Positions 11,432 through 23,089 of a stretch of DNA of 64,000 nt are shown one piece after another. The translations under genes and the position numbers were made by a program. Origin of the DNA: Dreissena polymorpha (Eukaryota; Mollusca; Bivalvia; Myida; Dreissenidae). The stretch is taken from contig NC_068355.1 of the NCBI RefSeq assembly GCF_020536995.1, positions 71,094,547 through 71,158,546 of the forward strand, read 5' to 3'. The notes under the pieces were generated by a model, which saw only the letters and a program-made list of their open reading frames with translations, had not been told where the DNA came from and searched no databases. Position 1 is the first letter of the stretch. Each line of letters begins with the position of its first letter.

Positions 11432-13009
11432 CTGTAAAAAATTGTTATTTTGCTACAAGATGCTAAAACACTGTGCTAATAGACTTATCCCGGAAAAGCA
11501 CGAGTTTAGAAAAACCCACTAATCACCCCGGTACAAACAACGCTGGTCCATTATATCAACCAATGATAGCTTACATCTTACTTTAAATCATAACGGTTGA
11601 TACAGTGTGTGATTTTGAAACGATTATAAATGGGGCAGCTTTATTTGTACCAGCAGATTAGTGGGGGTTTTCCAAAAAGTAGTTTTTTTCAGGGATACAT
11701 GTATATATATTAGATCTCAACCATCTCAAATTCTCATGACACATCCCTGGAATAGACAACTGAGGTGCACGTTGTACATTGAATTATAAAGTCAGCAATG
11801 GACCAAGAATGTCACTGACAGTTAAGTCAATATTTCCTCCCAACTTCACAAAGCCTGGACAAAATGGGATAAACTGGGCTATATACACACTGTTGAATAA
11901 AGCAAACCCTTGCAGTAAAATTATGTGATTGAGTTGTTTGTCGCAATCTCGTTTAATGATTTTCGACTTGTCAATATTGTGTATTAAACTATTAAATAGT
12001 TTGCAATTAATAATTATTCTGCGTATGTGCACTTTAATGCAAATACAGTGATTTGTAACTTTCTAAATTTAAATTTAAATGTTACTAAAACCCTTCTCAA
12101 CTATTGTAAAAAATGATGTAGGAAAAGGCTGAAATACATTTTCTTACCCTCCATTGCATGTACAGTATGCAGAATGAATGGATCCTTCATCACATGTTTT
12201 GAGGATTATCCAACATGCGTAATATCCCTTCTTACTAACAGGGTCATTGTCATTGGTTCGGGGTTTCACATGTGCCTTGACGGCAACATAACCTATAACG
12301 AATAACATCACATGTGTAATGACAGCTCCACAATTTGTCAACATAATATTATTAGTAATGAAATGAACATTATTTACTAATTAAATGCAGATATAAATTA
12401 TAATTAAAACGGGCATACATTTTAATTGTGGCTTTAAGGAGTGAGACATACAAATGATACATATACACTGATACATGATGATGATGTTTATGCTACAACA
12501 CCTTCAAAGAAACTGAAATTTCTCAGGTTAGATTTCTAAGGCAAAAATCGAGTGTTGCAAAGTTACACACATAAATGTACAATCTTAACAAAAATGTATG
12601 ACATTACGCTACCTGTGTTTATATACGGAACAGATTTCAAATACACAACCTAACCGGCCTTGGCCATGGTGTAACCCTCCATATGGTGATACCCCGCAGT
12701 TTTTCAAGGTCGAACTCATTAAACGCAAGAAGATAGTTATACATGTCAAAAATATAAAAATGTGGCACAAACGACAGGTTAGCTGTTCCAATAATCCGAT
12801 CCGGATTTCGTAGACACAGGCTTTCACTAGTAAGTTAAGCACTGATCACTTCAGTTCGGTCTTCCTTCAAACCATCAGGGTCTAGCTCTAAACCCAAGCA
12901 AACACAGTTCAACTAGTGCGGGTTTTCTTGCTCCACTAAACACAACACCCCTTTCCTGCAAAAACTTTTGTAAATTTGCCACAGAATCTGTCGAAATATG
13001 TACGCTCAT
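10468..13009 (-). CDS. YqaJ-like nuclease gene of ISL2EU copy A, several exons
   Basis: Minus-strand gene. Exon-like pieces in order: 13009 down to about 12850, a SAP-like motif (VANLQKFLQERGVVFSGARK, then LELDPDGLKEDRTEVIS after an apparent one-base frame change); about 12790-12690, the linker PHFYIFDMYNYLL; 12292-12148, a SWIM-type half (SAYCTCNGG) with acceptor gttatag and donor GTAAGA; and 11431-10468, the PD-(D/E)XK nuclease domain. The last two join in frame. The nuclease domain has MRKGLLTAS, FGRRFEDKARDMF, ACSPDGVV, LEIKC and QIQSQMGVTG, which covers the YqaJ catalytic residues. The SWIM motif looks shortened, and exon 1 has the frame change, so the gene is probably no longer functional. 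The first exon boundaries are uncertain. Confidence 0.75.
11493..11695. mobile_element. Small ISL2EU-related MITE in a YqaJ intron
   Basis: About 200 bp with inverted ends (tcccggaaaagc... and ...ttttttcaggga) flanked by TA. It carries the same subterminal 'ccggtacaaac' signal as the ISL2EU ends. It lies between the nuclease exon and the SWIM exon of copy A. Confidence 0.65.
12148..12292 (-). CDS. SWIM-like exon of the YqaJ gene
   Basis: Encodes KAHVKPRTNDNDPVSKKGYY ... IHSAYCTCNGG. Splice sites gttatag and GTAAGA are good, and the two-base overhang joins the 11431 exon in frame. The second half of a typical SWIM motif (CxH) is not visible at the join. Confidence 0.65.
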
Positions 13010-13252
13010 TGTTTACACAATATCACAAATGGCGAATATTTGTACCGGGGTCACGTTACTTAACGTCGGAAAAACCCAGTGCGCGCTATTTCCTGGACAG
13101 ATCTAACAATACGTCAGTCCCGGAAATCCGCATTTGGGGTTTTCCAATAATAAGGTCACGTGATTCCGGTACAAACAAAACTACGCGAGGCGCGAATGTT
13201 TGAGTGTTTTATACACTTTACTTTTTTCAAATCGCTGACTTATCCATTAAAA

Positions 13253-13459
13253 ATGGTAACCAAACGGTGTAGCTGGGGAAAATGCACAAGTGACACGAGG
13301 TACAAAGACCGGCCTCATATGAAAGATGTATTTTTCTATCCATTTCCCAAACCAAAAACGTCAATCGAACGATGCAAACCGTGGGTCAAGAACTGCGTGA
13401 GACCACACGAAGATTTATCAGTGGACATGATTCGTCCGCATCACTTCGTATGTTCGAAG
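13253..13459 (+). CDS. THAP-domain exon of ISL2EU transposase
   Basis: ATG in aaaATGG, 69 codons, donor GTGATA. Encodes a C2CH THAP zinc finger: CSWGKC near the start, FFYPFPKPK and RCKPWVKNC in the middle, and FVCSK at the end. The acceptor at 13943 (tttcag) brings in HF, completing the usual CxxHF end of the finger in frame. DNA binding to the transposon ends is the known role of this domain. Confidence 0.8.
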
Positions 13460-13943
13460 GTGATAGTTTAATTGGTTTTATTTGTGTAATTTGAATTTTA
13501 GCGGAATTTAAAATAAAATAAAACAGCCTTCTGTATGTCTTTATTCGTACCAAGCGTTTTCGAACCTAGATATTTGTAAACCCTATTGTTGTGAAGAGTA
13601 AAAGTTATGATTTGGGTAGAAAAAAACATCACAATTTTGAATACCAGTAGTAAAAGGATTTTAAAAATGTATTTACATTTATGTTAAATGAATAATTACT
13701 AACATGGCATTAACTGACATGTATGGTTCTTGTTCTTAACCTTTATGTCACAAGATATCAATTGTTGAACAAATCAACTGCAACCTGTACTGTACTGTAG
13801 ACTGAATTTAAACGGTACTTAAGTGGCCATTGATGCTCGTTGTTTTCCTGGCCCTAAATTAAAATTGGCACATGCTATGAGCATAAAAAGAAAATATTAT
13901 TTGCTAGATCTTGTTATGACCACTCATTTAATGCATGTTTCAG

Positions 13944-15137
13944 CATTTTCCCCCTGGTGCTACTGACCCTGTTCCAGCCATGTATGCATCTAATTCGACA
14001 TCATCTTCACGCAAGCGCCCAGTTGAAAGAGCATCTCCAATAATCAAGCCCGGGACCACCAAGAAGACAAAGTCAAATTTTGCTCAGCACTCGCCATCAG
14101 CACCTTTGATTGACAGTAATGATCAGAACAAACTGGACAATTTGCCATTTATCTCAATGATCTGGTTGCTTCTGATCAAGACCAGTGGGAACTTCTGTTA
14201 CCCACCAGTGTAGCCAAACTGATAATACTATAGCTAATGATTTCATTAACAACATTTTAAAGAAAGATTCTAAATGTTTTCACTTTACAGGATTACCTAC
14301 TGTTGCTCTTTTGACATGGTTTTTTGAATGGATTTTTCCAGCTGCACAACGCATAAAGCTTTGGGATGGAAAATATAGGAACATACCCGAAAAATGAAAA
14401 GGAAAAGAAACAAAGATGTGTTGTTTGTTGAATTATTAGTGTGCTTTGTTAAAAATAAAAATGGGTTTTGGTTATGCTCGTTCATCATATCTTTTTGGTT
14501 TGTCAAAAAGTAACATTAGCAGGATTTTTATTTCTTGGACAAATCTCATCCACCAATGTTTGAAACCCTTTATTGTGTGGCCCCACCGCGATATTGTTAA
14601 AGTAAACCTCCTTCTGCTCTCTTCTAGATACACACGAACAAGAGCCATTATTGATTGTACAGAGTATTTTATACAAAACCTGCTGCACAGAAAGTAACTT
14701 GGTCCATCTACAAACATTCAAATACTTTTAAACAGCTTATAGCTATTTCTCCATCTGGTACAATAATTTTCCTTTCAAAAATATATACAGGCTCAGTTAC
14801 CGATGAAAATATTGTACAGGATAGTGAGTTTTTACAATATTTACACGAAGAGGATGATATAATGGCAGACAGAGGTTTCAATATAAGACATTTGCGTGTG
14901 CCTAAACGAGCTATCCTAAATATCTCTGCCTTTACCCATAACAAGTGCTTAAGCAGCAAAGCTGTTACGAGGTCCCGGTCAATAGCATCTAAAAGAATTA
15001 ATGTAGAAAGAGCCATTAGAAGAATAAAAACTTTTAAAATTCTTTCAGGAATTATTCCTTTAAAATTCAGGTACTTATTGCACCAGATTACAACCATTGT
15101 TGCAGTTTTGTGTAACCTCCAACCTTGCATTGTTTAA
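13944..15137 (+). pseudogene. ISL2EU DDE transposase, remainder, frameshifted
   Basis: Continues from the THAP exon. A Ser/Lys-rich linker is open to 14213. A helical segment (FTGLPTVALLTWFFEW) follows in a second frame, then an HTH segment (YLFGLSKSNISRIF) and KPFIVWPHRDIV in a third, and the catalytic part at 14655-15137. Catalytic candidates are D in IIDCTE (about 14655), D in MADRGF (about 14867) and E in NVERAI (about 15007), as in DDE_Tnp_4 families. About three frame changes or stops separate the pieces, so the gene is dead, although the final 160 codons are intact. Confidence 0.8.
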
Positions 15138-15257
15138 CTAAATACATAATGTGGATTATGAGCTTTTTTACGGAGCAGCATCCCTTAGAAGTATACAAAC
15201 CTAATATATAGATAGGAGTGCTAACAGGTTCACCTTTCGATGAAAAAGGGCCCATTT

Positions 15258-15427
15258 AGTTTAAACCTATTTATTTACGCTCGATTGCATCGAAAACCTA
15301 AGGCTTATTTGAAACGCGTTCGAGTCCGTTTCCGGGGACTGAACCAGAACTTTGTGTCTATGGGGGAAGATCTAAAAAAAAACGTGACCTACCGGTCGCT
15401 AGGCGGACACCATATCCACTACGCCAC
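15258..15427 (-). mobile_element. tRNA-derived SINE inside ISL2EU copy B
   Basis: Flanked by a 10-bp direct repeat GGGCCCATTT (15248-15257 and 15428-15437). On the minus strand the head reads ccGTGGCGTAGTGGATATGG, a good Pol III A box, followed by a near B box (GGTTCAGTCCC) further in. It lies between the transposase stop codon and the inverted transposase piece. Confidence 0.7.
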
Positions 15428-15471
15428 GGGCCCATTTGAGGGGAAGTGTTCGTAAAGTTATGCTCGGAACT

Positions 15472-15568
15472 ATCCCAAAGTTTTATGCGTTGTGCAGCTG
15501 GAAAAATCCATTCAAAAAACCATGTCAAAAAGGCAACAGTAGGTAACCCTGTATAGTGAAAACATTAC
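15472..15568 (-). repeat. Inverted ~96-bp copy of transposase coding sequence
   Basis: Reverse complement of 14271-14367 (the FTGLPTVALLTWFFEWIF region) with only a handful of mismatches. It lies about 335 bp after the transposase stop codon and would sit in its 3' UTR. Confidence 0.85.
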
Positions 15569-16412
15569 ATGCAGCAGTTTTCGATATTGTAAGTACATGT
15601 GCAATCTCCGGAACTTAAATTTCACACAAGATTGTTAGAAAAAATATTGTTAATTAATAGAGCAAGAATGTAACGTGTTATTTTAGTGAACCATCAGAAA
15701 AGATTGACTACAAGATTGATTTATTGTTTTATTTCATCTAGCCTGCACATTGATATATTGTTCAGTGTTAACAAATATTCAATTAAGTTGTTTATGTATC
15801 GATGTTAAAATCAGTTAACACAGTAAGTTGCTGTTAGTTAATACTGTGAAACAATGGGAACTCGAAAATAAAATGTTTTATTTTCGTATGTATGTGTAAA
15901 TAAATAAAGAACGAGTCTCATACATCATACGAGTTGAGTATCCCTATCAATAATCAGATATTCATGTTTGACATTCAGTTATCTATCTTCTAAATATGTA
16001 TTTTTACTGTCAAGCACATTTGTTCTATTAAAATGAAAAATTAATTATAATTATTAATAATGATTGTTAACCTGTTTGGAAATCACTAAAAGTATGAAGA
16101 AATAGAAGTACTGTACAGTTTAAAATATTTTTATTTAGATCGGATAACTGAATATAAACTGACTGACTGGTTATTTTAACAGTATAAAACAGTTGATGTA
16201 AGCAACAAACTCAAATCAAATCACATCAAATTTTATTTTAAGTCGGTACATGTGTAACAAAGAAACATTAGCTATGAAAAGCTATTAACCGACATTTACA
16301 ATAATAACATGCAAATTTGAAACAAAAACATCAGCATTAAATGATGCATAATCAATCCTATAGACTATTAAGACATGAGGTATGTAAAAACAAATATATT
16401 CATACAGAGACA

Positions 16413-16455
16413 CAATTCTTTCATGTTCCCCAGATGGTGTTGTAAATTGCAAACT
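16413..16455 (+). repeat. Inverted YqaJ-core segment in copy B
   Basis: Counterpart of 10389-10431. It differs from the YqaJ coding segment of copy A at about three positions, none of them shared with the changes in copy A's own inverted segment. Confidence 0.8.
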
Positions 16456-16567
16456 AAAAAAACTCCATTTTAGATTTCTACGTTTATATCATTACTTCTT
16501 TTAGTGCAAACTATTCAACATAACATGAAAGTATGACTCGTGATAAAACTTGTACAAAGAACACTTA

Positions 16568-17686
16568 GCACAATTATTTTCACTTACTGACTGAAGTAAT
16601 TGATAAGTAAATATTTGTAAAACAAGTTACCCAGAACAGTATTGGTAGGTTAACTGATTTGAAAGGTATGAATGGAAAACTGTTTAGGTAGCAAAAACAA
16701 ATCCGCTAAGGTTTTTGTTATAAGTTTAAGTGTACATTTCGAAATTACGAACATGCGTGTGTGTTATTTAATTGTAAAGCGTGTGCCTTCCGAGGCATCA
16801 AACAATTGGACAATAATGTACATCCCATTCTTGCATGTCGAGGATTTGTAAATGGAGATCAACAAGGAAAATCCCCTTTGATCGGAGTTTCTTCTTGATT
16901 TAGCTTATCAAAAGTAGCTACAATTGCCCTTCTTCCACCTTCAGCAACTGTAGAGCTGCGAGTATCTAAGAGGTCAAGGCCAAGTAGGCCAAAACAATGT
17001 GTAGATTAACTCATAGAAATTCGTACATGGTGTATGTTCTTTTAACAGACTTCTGCATATCATCACAATGAAGTAAAAGCTTTTCAAAGCATAAATCAAC
17101 TATAACTTACTATGGATTGGAACCTATTTCGTGGTTTTTTTTTATGGGATGTATGCCAATGAGTTTGAAATTGCATGTTTAACCTTTAACTCAAACAATA
17201 AGCACTAATTGATGTGTAATGAACTATTTGTAACTCATTTTATATCTATACTACAACATTCTGTCTCCATAATTATTGTTTTAATCTATCTAAATTTTAC
17301 TCCATTTAAGTCCTAACCTTACAAAGAATATTTAAGTATATTTTGGACCCCTATATGATGTTGTATACTGTACTAAGAATACATACTGTAAAAATGTTTT
17401 GTTTACCTACTAGCAAAAAAATGTTGTTGTTATTTGTGTGAATAAATATAATATTTACCATGCAAATTCTGTTTGCACGACACTTACATCTCTGTTAATC
17501 TTTCTCAAATTAATGTTTATAATATTTCATGTTCCTACATGCGTGTACACTTTTCACGCTTAAATTGTATTGTTGGCTATAAGTATGCATTGTGTTTTTT
17601 ATGCCAGAATAAAGTTATGTTATGTTATGTTTAACCCTTGCTGCTGGCTTGGCACTGCCAGTAGATGAAATCATTTCAAATGATGC
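16568..17686. other. AT-rich DNA with a short minus-strand coding-like stretch
   Basis: Apart from a 47-codon minus-strand frame at about 17000-16863 (FGLLGLDLLDTRSSTVAEGG and onward), nothing is recognised. The stretch ends near 17625 in short tandem 'tatgt' units, the kind of tail some LINEs leave. Confidence 0.35.
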
Positions 17687-17910
17687 TTAGCCCATTTATG
17701 ACTAGTGGACTCCCCCATCCTTCTAAATTGGATCAATGTATTTCCAAAATTAGGGATGGTATGTCTAGTATATCTATTTCTATATTTAGAATACTTCTTA
17801 CAGAAATTCCTTTAAGCAAACAGCGCAGACCCAGATGAGACGCCGCATCATGTGACGTCTCATGTGGGTCTACGCTGTTTGTCACTAGACGCTTTGCATA
17901 AATGGGTTAA
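17687..17910. repeat. TTAA-family hairpin MITE
   Basis: From 'ttagcccatttatgactag' to 'cataaatgggttaa', with the central gacgccgcatcatgtgacgtc hairpin slightly broken. Opposite orientation to the copy at 4217. Confidence 0.8.
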
Positions 17911-18329
17911 ACTTACTTGTGACAGTTTGAAAGTATGACCCAATGTGTGACATGTTACTGTCATCATTATGTAATGCTAGTGCTAATACGTAATGAAGTT
18001 ATACATTTTATTATATTTTTATTGCTGAAATGCTTATAAACTGCTTATTTACGAAGTGTTGACATATCGTTGTTAAAATACTTAACATCGAACAAATGTC
18101 CTGAAATGCCATGATAATATTTGTTAAGTTTTAAGGGTGTAAGGCATCGTGAATTGTGTTTAGTTTTTAATGGGAGACTCATAAGTCACTTCGAAACACA
18201 ATAATTGGTGAAAACCTAGTGCGGCAAATATCTACATAAATATAAATATACATTATCACCCAGGGAGACAATTTCCGCTTTAACATGTTATTGTTTTTGT
18301 TGTTGTTTTTTCATTTATAATAAGTTTTT

Positions 18330-18445
18330 TATTAGCAAAAATCCAGTGGAAGCAGAAAGTTTCGCCGCCGAATGGCCAGCACAGGCTAATCTGGGATGAC
18401 ACTATGTGTATGCATTAAACCCCATTTTCCCACAGCGAGGCATTA
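18330..18445. repeat. Half copy of the palindromic MITE
   Basis: Contains 'attagcaaaaatccagt' (as at 510), 'cacaggctaatctgggatga' and the 'gcattaaaccccattttccc' end, equal to one half of the family at 51528. Confidence 0.6.
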
Positions 18446-18821
18446 ATTCTGGAATTAATTATATGTTTGATTAAGTCTTCTTACACAATCGTTTAAAGAA
18501 ACACTAACCAAAACATGTTTATTTATAGCAGGAAATCAGTAGCGCTTAAAGAAAAGATAATTCATGAAATATACAAGTTTCAAGCTTTACTTATCGACAC
18601 TGCAGATGAGTATATTTAAATAGCGGTTTTCGAAGGTTTATGTATACTTTTTTAACATAAAAAAAATATAAATGTTATTTTTGATAAAACGTTGAAAATA
18701 TAATGTGTCATAAACATGAAACAATGGATCAGATTCAACAACAGTTAACATATCAATCTCTAATGTGTGTTTTCATCACTGTCCACCAATGGACAGTTCC
18801 TGCAAACGCATCAAAATGCTG

Positions 18822-18940
18822 GCTTGAGGATGGTACAGGCCGGTCTGGGACAATCTGTAGGGGACTATGTCAATCTGTCTTGAGGATGGTCCAGGCCGGT
18901 CTGGGACAAGCTGTAGGGGACTATGTCAATCTGTCTTGCA
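18822..18940. repeat. Tandem duplication, ~59-bp unit
   Basis: The block 'cttgaggatggtacaggccg' through 'gggactatgtcaatctgt' is repeated twice with few changes. Confidence 0.8.
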
Positions 18941-19530
18941 GCAATTTCCTTTTACAGCTCATATGCTTCGTCACAAGTCAGGTTGTCTATAATATCCTAG
19001 AAAATACATTTCTGCATTTAAACAAACATGCGATACATGTTTGAACAAAAAGCTCAGAATTTTCATATACGTTGTAATGACACGAACAACAGGAAAATCG
19101 TATTTGTTATAAATTCCTTTTTAACAATATGGCAGTTTTCTGTTGTTATAAAATTTCAATAAATTATTTAAGCTACTTTAAAGATGAACACGGAATTTAT
19201 TGAGAACTAAGGAGCCGTATGTTTTGGGCACAATGAACAATAAATTGTTTGCGTCTCTACGCGAATTACCATATTGATCTAAATTTGAATTGCAGATGGT
19301 CGTGTCGTTTTCTTATTAACTGATATTCAATCATTACAGTTTTTATCCACAAATATAAGCTCGTTGTTTTGTTCAATGAAATTCTTTGCGATTGGAATGC
19401 TATGAATATGTTCGTGTTATGCCCACTGCGACCTGTACAGTGCCGGCTCCGTTTCAGATGACCTTCATCTGCTCTCTGTCTGTGTGGTAGAAGGACTTAT
19501 AAGTTATTTTATTAATGAGTGTTTACCTAC

Positions 19531-19729
19531 CTGTCCCTTCTTCTACATTGCTACAACGTACAATAAGGTCATCAACTGCTATGATCTCGCCCGTTGAGTG
19601 TATTTGCTCAACCGACTTAAGATCTACATCAAATGTATGTGTGCCATCTGCAATGGGGGCTTTGAATAGAAGCATTGTGGGACAACTGTTCTCAGTCCTT
19701 CCAACATTCTTTACATGGTAAATTGCCAT
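19531..19729 (-). CDS. Unidentified exon-like open frame
   Basis: On the minus strand, ATG at 19729 opens a frame of 66 codons (MAIYHVKNVGRTENSCPT ... VDDLIVRCSNVEEG) that meets a strong donor, ACAG|GTAGGTAA. The composition resembles real coding DNA more than its AT-rich surroundings. I do not recognise the family and could not find a convincing next exon downstream. It may be a first exon, or a relic of a mobile element gene. Confidence 0.35.
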
Positions 19730-20229
19730 CGAAGAAGAAAAAAAGGTTTCATATTAATGTTCAAAAACAGGTTGACAATTGGTTACTTGTATAAGATAAC
19801 GTAAGATAACAAATGACCGGAGATAAACTTTTTTTCTCCTAATTATGTGTCTGTTGTTTCATTTTCCTATATTAAAAAAAGCATAAAGTATTGAGATGTC
19901 TGTGCAGTATGATGAAAAACATAATAATCCGCATTTTGAGGGGTTACGTAATAATTTTAACTTATTTTTTAAATGACTGTTGATAAGGTATGTTTTGTGA
20001 ATACGTTTGAGCCCACTGTGCGGTTTGTGTGTCATAAAACGGTTTAAACCCCGTATTATATGCTTTGAACTCAGCTGTCTAAAGCAGCGCCTAACATTTA
20101 TTTATCCACAGTTTCAAAGAGCAAGGTTATAGGCGCATATACATTTGCCTGTGTCCTTCAACCCATTCGTTCCGTCGGATATGTGTAGATGTAAGTTTAT
20201 ATACAAAGTCTTTTTCGAACCTGCGGATA

Positions 20230-20715
20230 TTTTATGTTAGGGCCCGAAGTGAGAACCAGCACCCATACTTATATAACGTACTAAACTCACGAACGTAAAT
20301 TACAGAAGCACTTTCCTGCTATTTACTTTTTAGGAAAAGATTTCAAGTTCTGTGTGGATTGTGTAGCTAGGTGAAGGCGTTATACTTGGAGGAAACACCA
20401 CCCCTCCGGTATAGTGACCACTAACCAAGCTCACAAGCACGGAGATCGGGAATCGGACGAAGGTGGCCTAGGAGAGGAGCCCGTGTACAAACCACCGCGC
20501 TTACCGGACAGCCAATCACAAACCACCGCGCTTACCGGACAGCCAATCAATGGATAAGGATTCTCCACGTCAAGCTGCAATTATCTGCACACACGATCCC
20601 AACCCTTTACGCTGAGCCCTTGGTAGTAAGACAGCCATAACCCCATCAGGTCGCGCACAAAGTGAGGCTCGAACCGTCGAAATCCGCTTCCTTATCACTT
20701 CGGCACGGATATGGT
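20230..20715 (-). repeat. Candidate tRNA-related repeat with internal 34-bp duplication
   Basis: A GC-richer island. The minus strand has GGTTCGAGCC (B-box-like) near 20664-20673, preceded by 'gtgccgaagtgataagg', but the spacing is short for a tRNA. A 34-bp block 'acaaaccaccgcgcttaccg' and onward is duplicated in tandem at 20482-20548. Confidence 0.4.
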
Positions 20716-21954
20716 CGACATACAATGTTTGAATTAGTTAGTTTGTTATCCCGCAATATATTTTAAGTTGATAAGGCGATATATGTACTACAATCTCTTT
20801 AACACAACTCAACTTGTCATTTACAGAACTTAGTTATTCCAATTACTTACATAATATTCTGTGTTATCTTAATGAATATTGCATTCAAAATACAAAACGG
20901 TTGTGTGGTGAAACCGATAAAATCCTGGCATATTATTGTTCCAATATAATGTCCTTATTGCAATTAAAAAAATTAAACATGTTGGACAATGTTTGATTAA
21001 AGCATTTGTTTCATTCTATTATCATGATGTATTTTGTTTGAATATATGCAGTAATATCACTTCACTTTTTGGCCGGTCGCTTTTTTTAAACATAAAAAAT
21101 ATGGCATTGGTACAGTTTGTACAGATTGAATTAAATTAAAATGAATAATCGACGTAGTTTTGAAAAATGACAACATTTACATATTACGTTGTTTGTAGGC
21201 GACACTATTTAAAAAAGCAAGGAATGGAAGCGTTATATGTTTGTATTCAACTTTAAGTTAAATACAATTATTGCAAAAAAAATATTGTAACGTCCAACCC
21301 CTACAAAGGTACGTTTTCAAACAAAAGGTAAGGTATGCTATTATTTGACGAAAACGATGCAATGTTGACAGACTATCAGTGGTCTTTCGTACCTAAGGAA
21401 GAGAAAAGGCATCAAAAGCCACTTATAAATCATGTTCCAAGACAGTGACCTATACCTTTTTATCAAAGAATAATCGTTCAACAGGCATACATACTATATT
21501 GAAATGTTTTATATTGATTTTCGTACCATAGAGATTGAAAAAAATAGAGATACTGGTTTTATTTTCCTTACTTTTCTGTTTTAGTTAAGAAAATATAAGA
21601 TAACATCATATATGTTCCTTCCAAAGGGAATACGAAATGACGGACAGTGACGGCATGGATTGCTGTTAACCTATATAGAGAGTAACCGCTGAGAAGAGTT
21701 TGCTGTTCATGATGTCTTATTAAGGATAATTGTTAAATAGCGTTACATTACGTGTGGTAATGACATAACTATTTGTTTTGGTTTATCATCAGTGTAGTTT
21801 CAACATGTAAGCTCAGTGTTTTAAAGAAAATCATAATCCGTTTGACAGAACCATCAGGTAAAATTAAAAACAGAAACAAAACAGACATAATAAAAACTCT
21901 TTTGACTTTATAACATGTTTTGTTGATCTTTTACTTTAACTTTTCCTGGCAAGA
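20716..21954. other. AT-rich DNA, nothing recognised
   Basis: Short low-complexity open frames only. Confidence 0.45.

Positions 21955-22036
<82 letters not shown>
21955..22036. repeat. (TA)n microsatellite
   Basis: About 40 TA units. The long Tyr-Ile open frame across it is an artefact of the repeat. Confidence 0.95.
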
Positions 22037-22037
<1 letters not shown>

Positions 22038-23089
22038 GAAACACAAAATTTAAAGAACACTCCAGCACTGTGAAAATGAAAATGATTTTAAGCCTACTGA
22101 TATCGCATTTGAATAATCTGCAAAAACAGCTAATAAACGATAAACTCAAACAAAAATTACACAGACATATGTATGAATTCAATAATATATCACAGAATGA
22201 CTTTATATATTTCCACGGCAGATATCGGTAAATGATGTATTCGTATATGAGCAGAACAAAGTTTGCATTATAAATAGTCATAAATAAAAGAACAATAAAG
22301 AGAACAATATAGACTCAGAAATAAACCAAATGACGAAAGTAAAAAGAATATGTATCCACGTTAAATATGCACATGAGAGAGCTACAAGTATAATTATGAG
22401 CTAAACTAAAACTGAACCAACATCTAAACAAACGCTTGTAAAAAGATACATACATCATTATAACATATTCAAGGTGTCTGGTGCGATACAGATGAAAATA
22501 TTAATTAATGATAAGCTACATATCAAAGGCAATTTGATGTACTTAATGACATTGTTAATCATATTGAGGATGTAGTGAAAACTGTCGGAATCATCTCCCA
22601 TAGATATAAATCTTCACGTAGTGACATTTGCGTAATTTTATCGTAAATATATGGTGTTCACAAACCTGGATCAAACATCTTTAATAAAAACCGATGGAAT
22701 ACCAGCAAAGTGATCTGTGCTAAGTTTTGCAACATTAAAAAAAAACTTAAGCAATCATCAACATTTTTACTTTTCGATCAAGAACAAACAACAACAATTA
22801 TTCAATAACTGATGCAATATCAAACCAGATTCAAGAGAGAATACGCTTATGCAAAATCTCAACAAAAACGACTGTAGGTACACTTAAAGTGTTAATGGAA
22901 GTAAGAAGTGAATGAACCATTTCGATAGTTCCTCAATTTTTTAAAAGTCGCCAAGTGAGGTGGAAATGTCGGATAACCGGACATATACCGAAGAGACATT
23001 GTACTATGGAAAGTCTTGACTGTATTATCTGTACAATATTATTAGTGCTGTGTCCAAATAGTAATATATTTAGTAAAATTGTTCATATA
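22037..23089. other. AT-rich DNA, nothing recognised
   Basis: No supported gene or repeat boundary. Confidence 0.4.

Larger units (their letters stand above)
9821..13103 (-). mobile_element. ISL2EU DNA transposon A: keeps YqaJ gene, transposase deleted
   Basis: The left end, starting 'acgtcagtcccggaaatccg', matches the left end of copy B at 13111. The right end near 13098 is its imperfect inverted form (tcctggac), with the subterminal 'ccggtacaaa' present at both ends. ISL2EU elements encode a THAP/DDE transposase and a YqaJ-like nuclease. Here the first ~105 bp of the left end join directly to DNA that in copy B lies downstream of the transposase (9928 equals about 15934). The THAP and transposase region is therefore missing by internal deletion, while the YqaJ gene remains on the minus strand. 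Confidence 0.8.
13111..16567 (+). mobile_element. ISL2EU DNA transposon B: transposase kept, YqaJ cut off
   Basis: Begins about 10 bp after the right end of copy A, in the same orientation. Order: left end, THAP exon, degraded transposase, SINE insertion, inverted transposase piece, the region shared with copy A (15934-16567 equals 9928-10530), then an abrupt stop inside the last ~30 codons of YqaJ. No right end was found, so the copy is truncated. It supplies the half that copy A lacks. Confidence 0.8.

Noticed and set aside
9821-16567. A host defence or recombination system based on the YqaJ nuclease
   Set aside because: The YqaJ protein here comes with THAP/DDE transposase sequence and shared transposon ends, the known ISL2EU gene pair, so a mobile-element origin explains it.
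21931-22281. 116-codon minus-strand frame rich in Ile-Tyr
   Set aside because: It is a translation of the (TA)n microsatellite and flanking AT-rich DNA.
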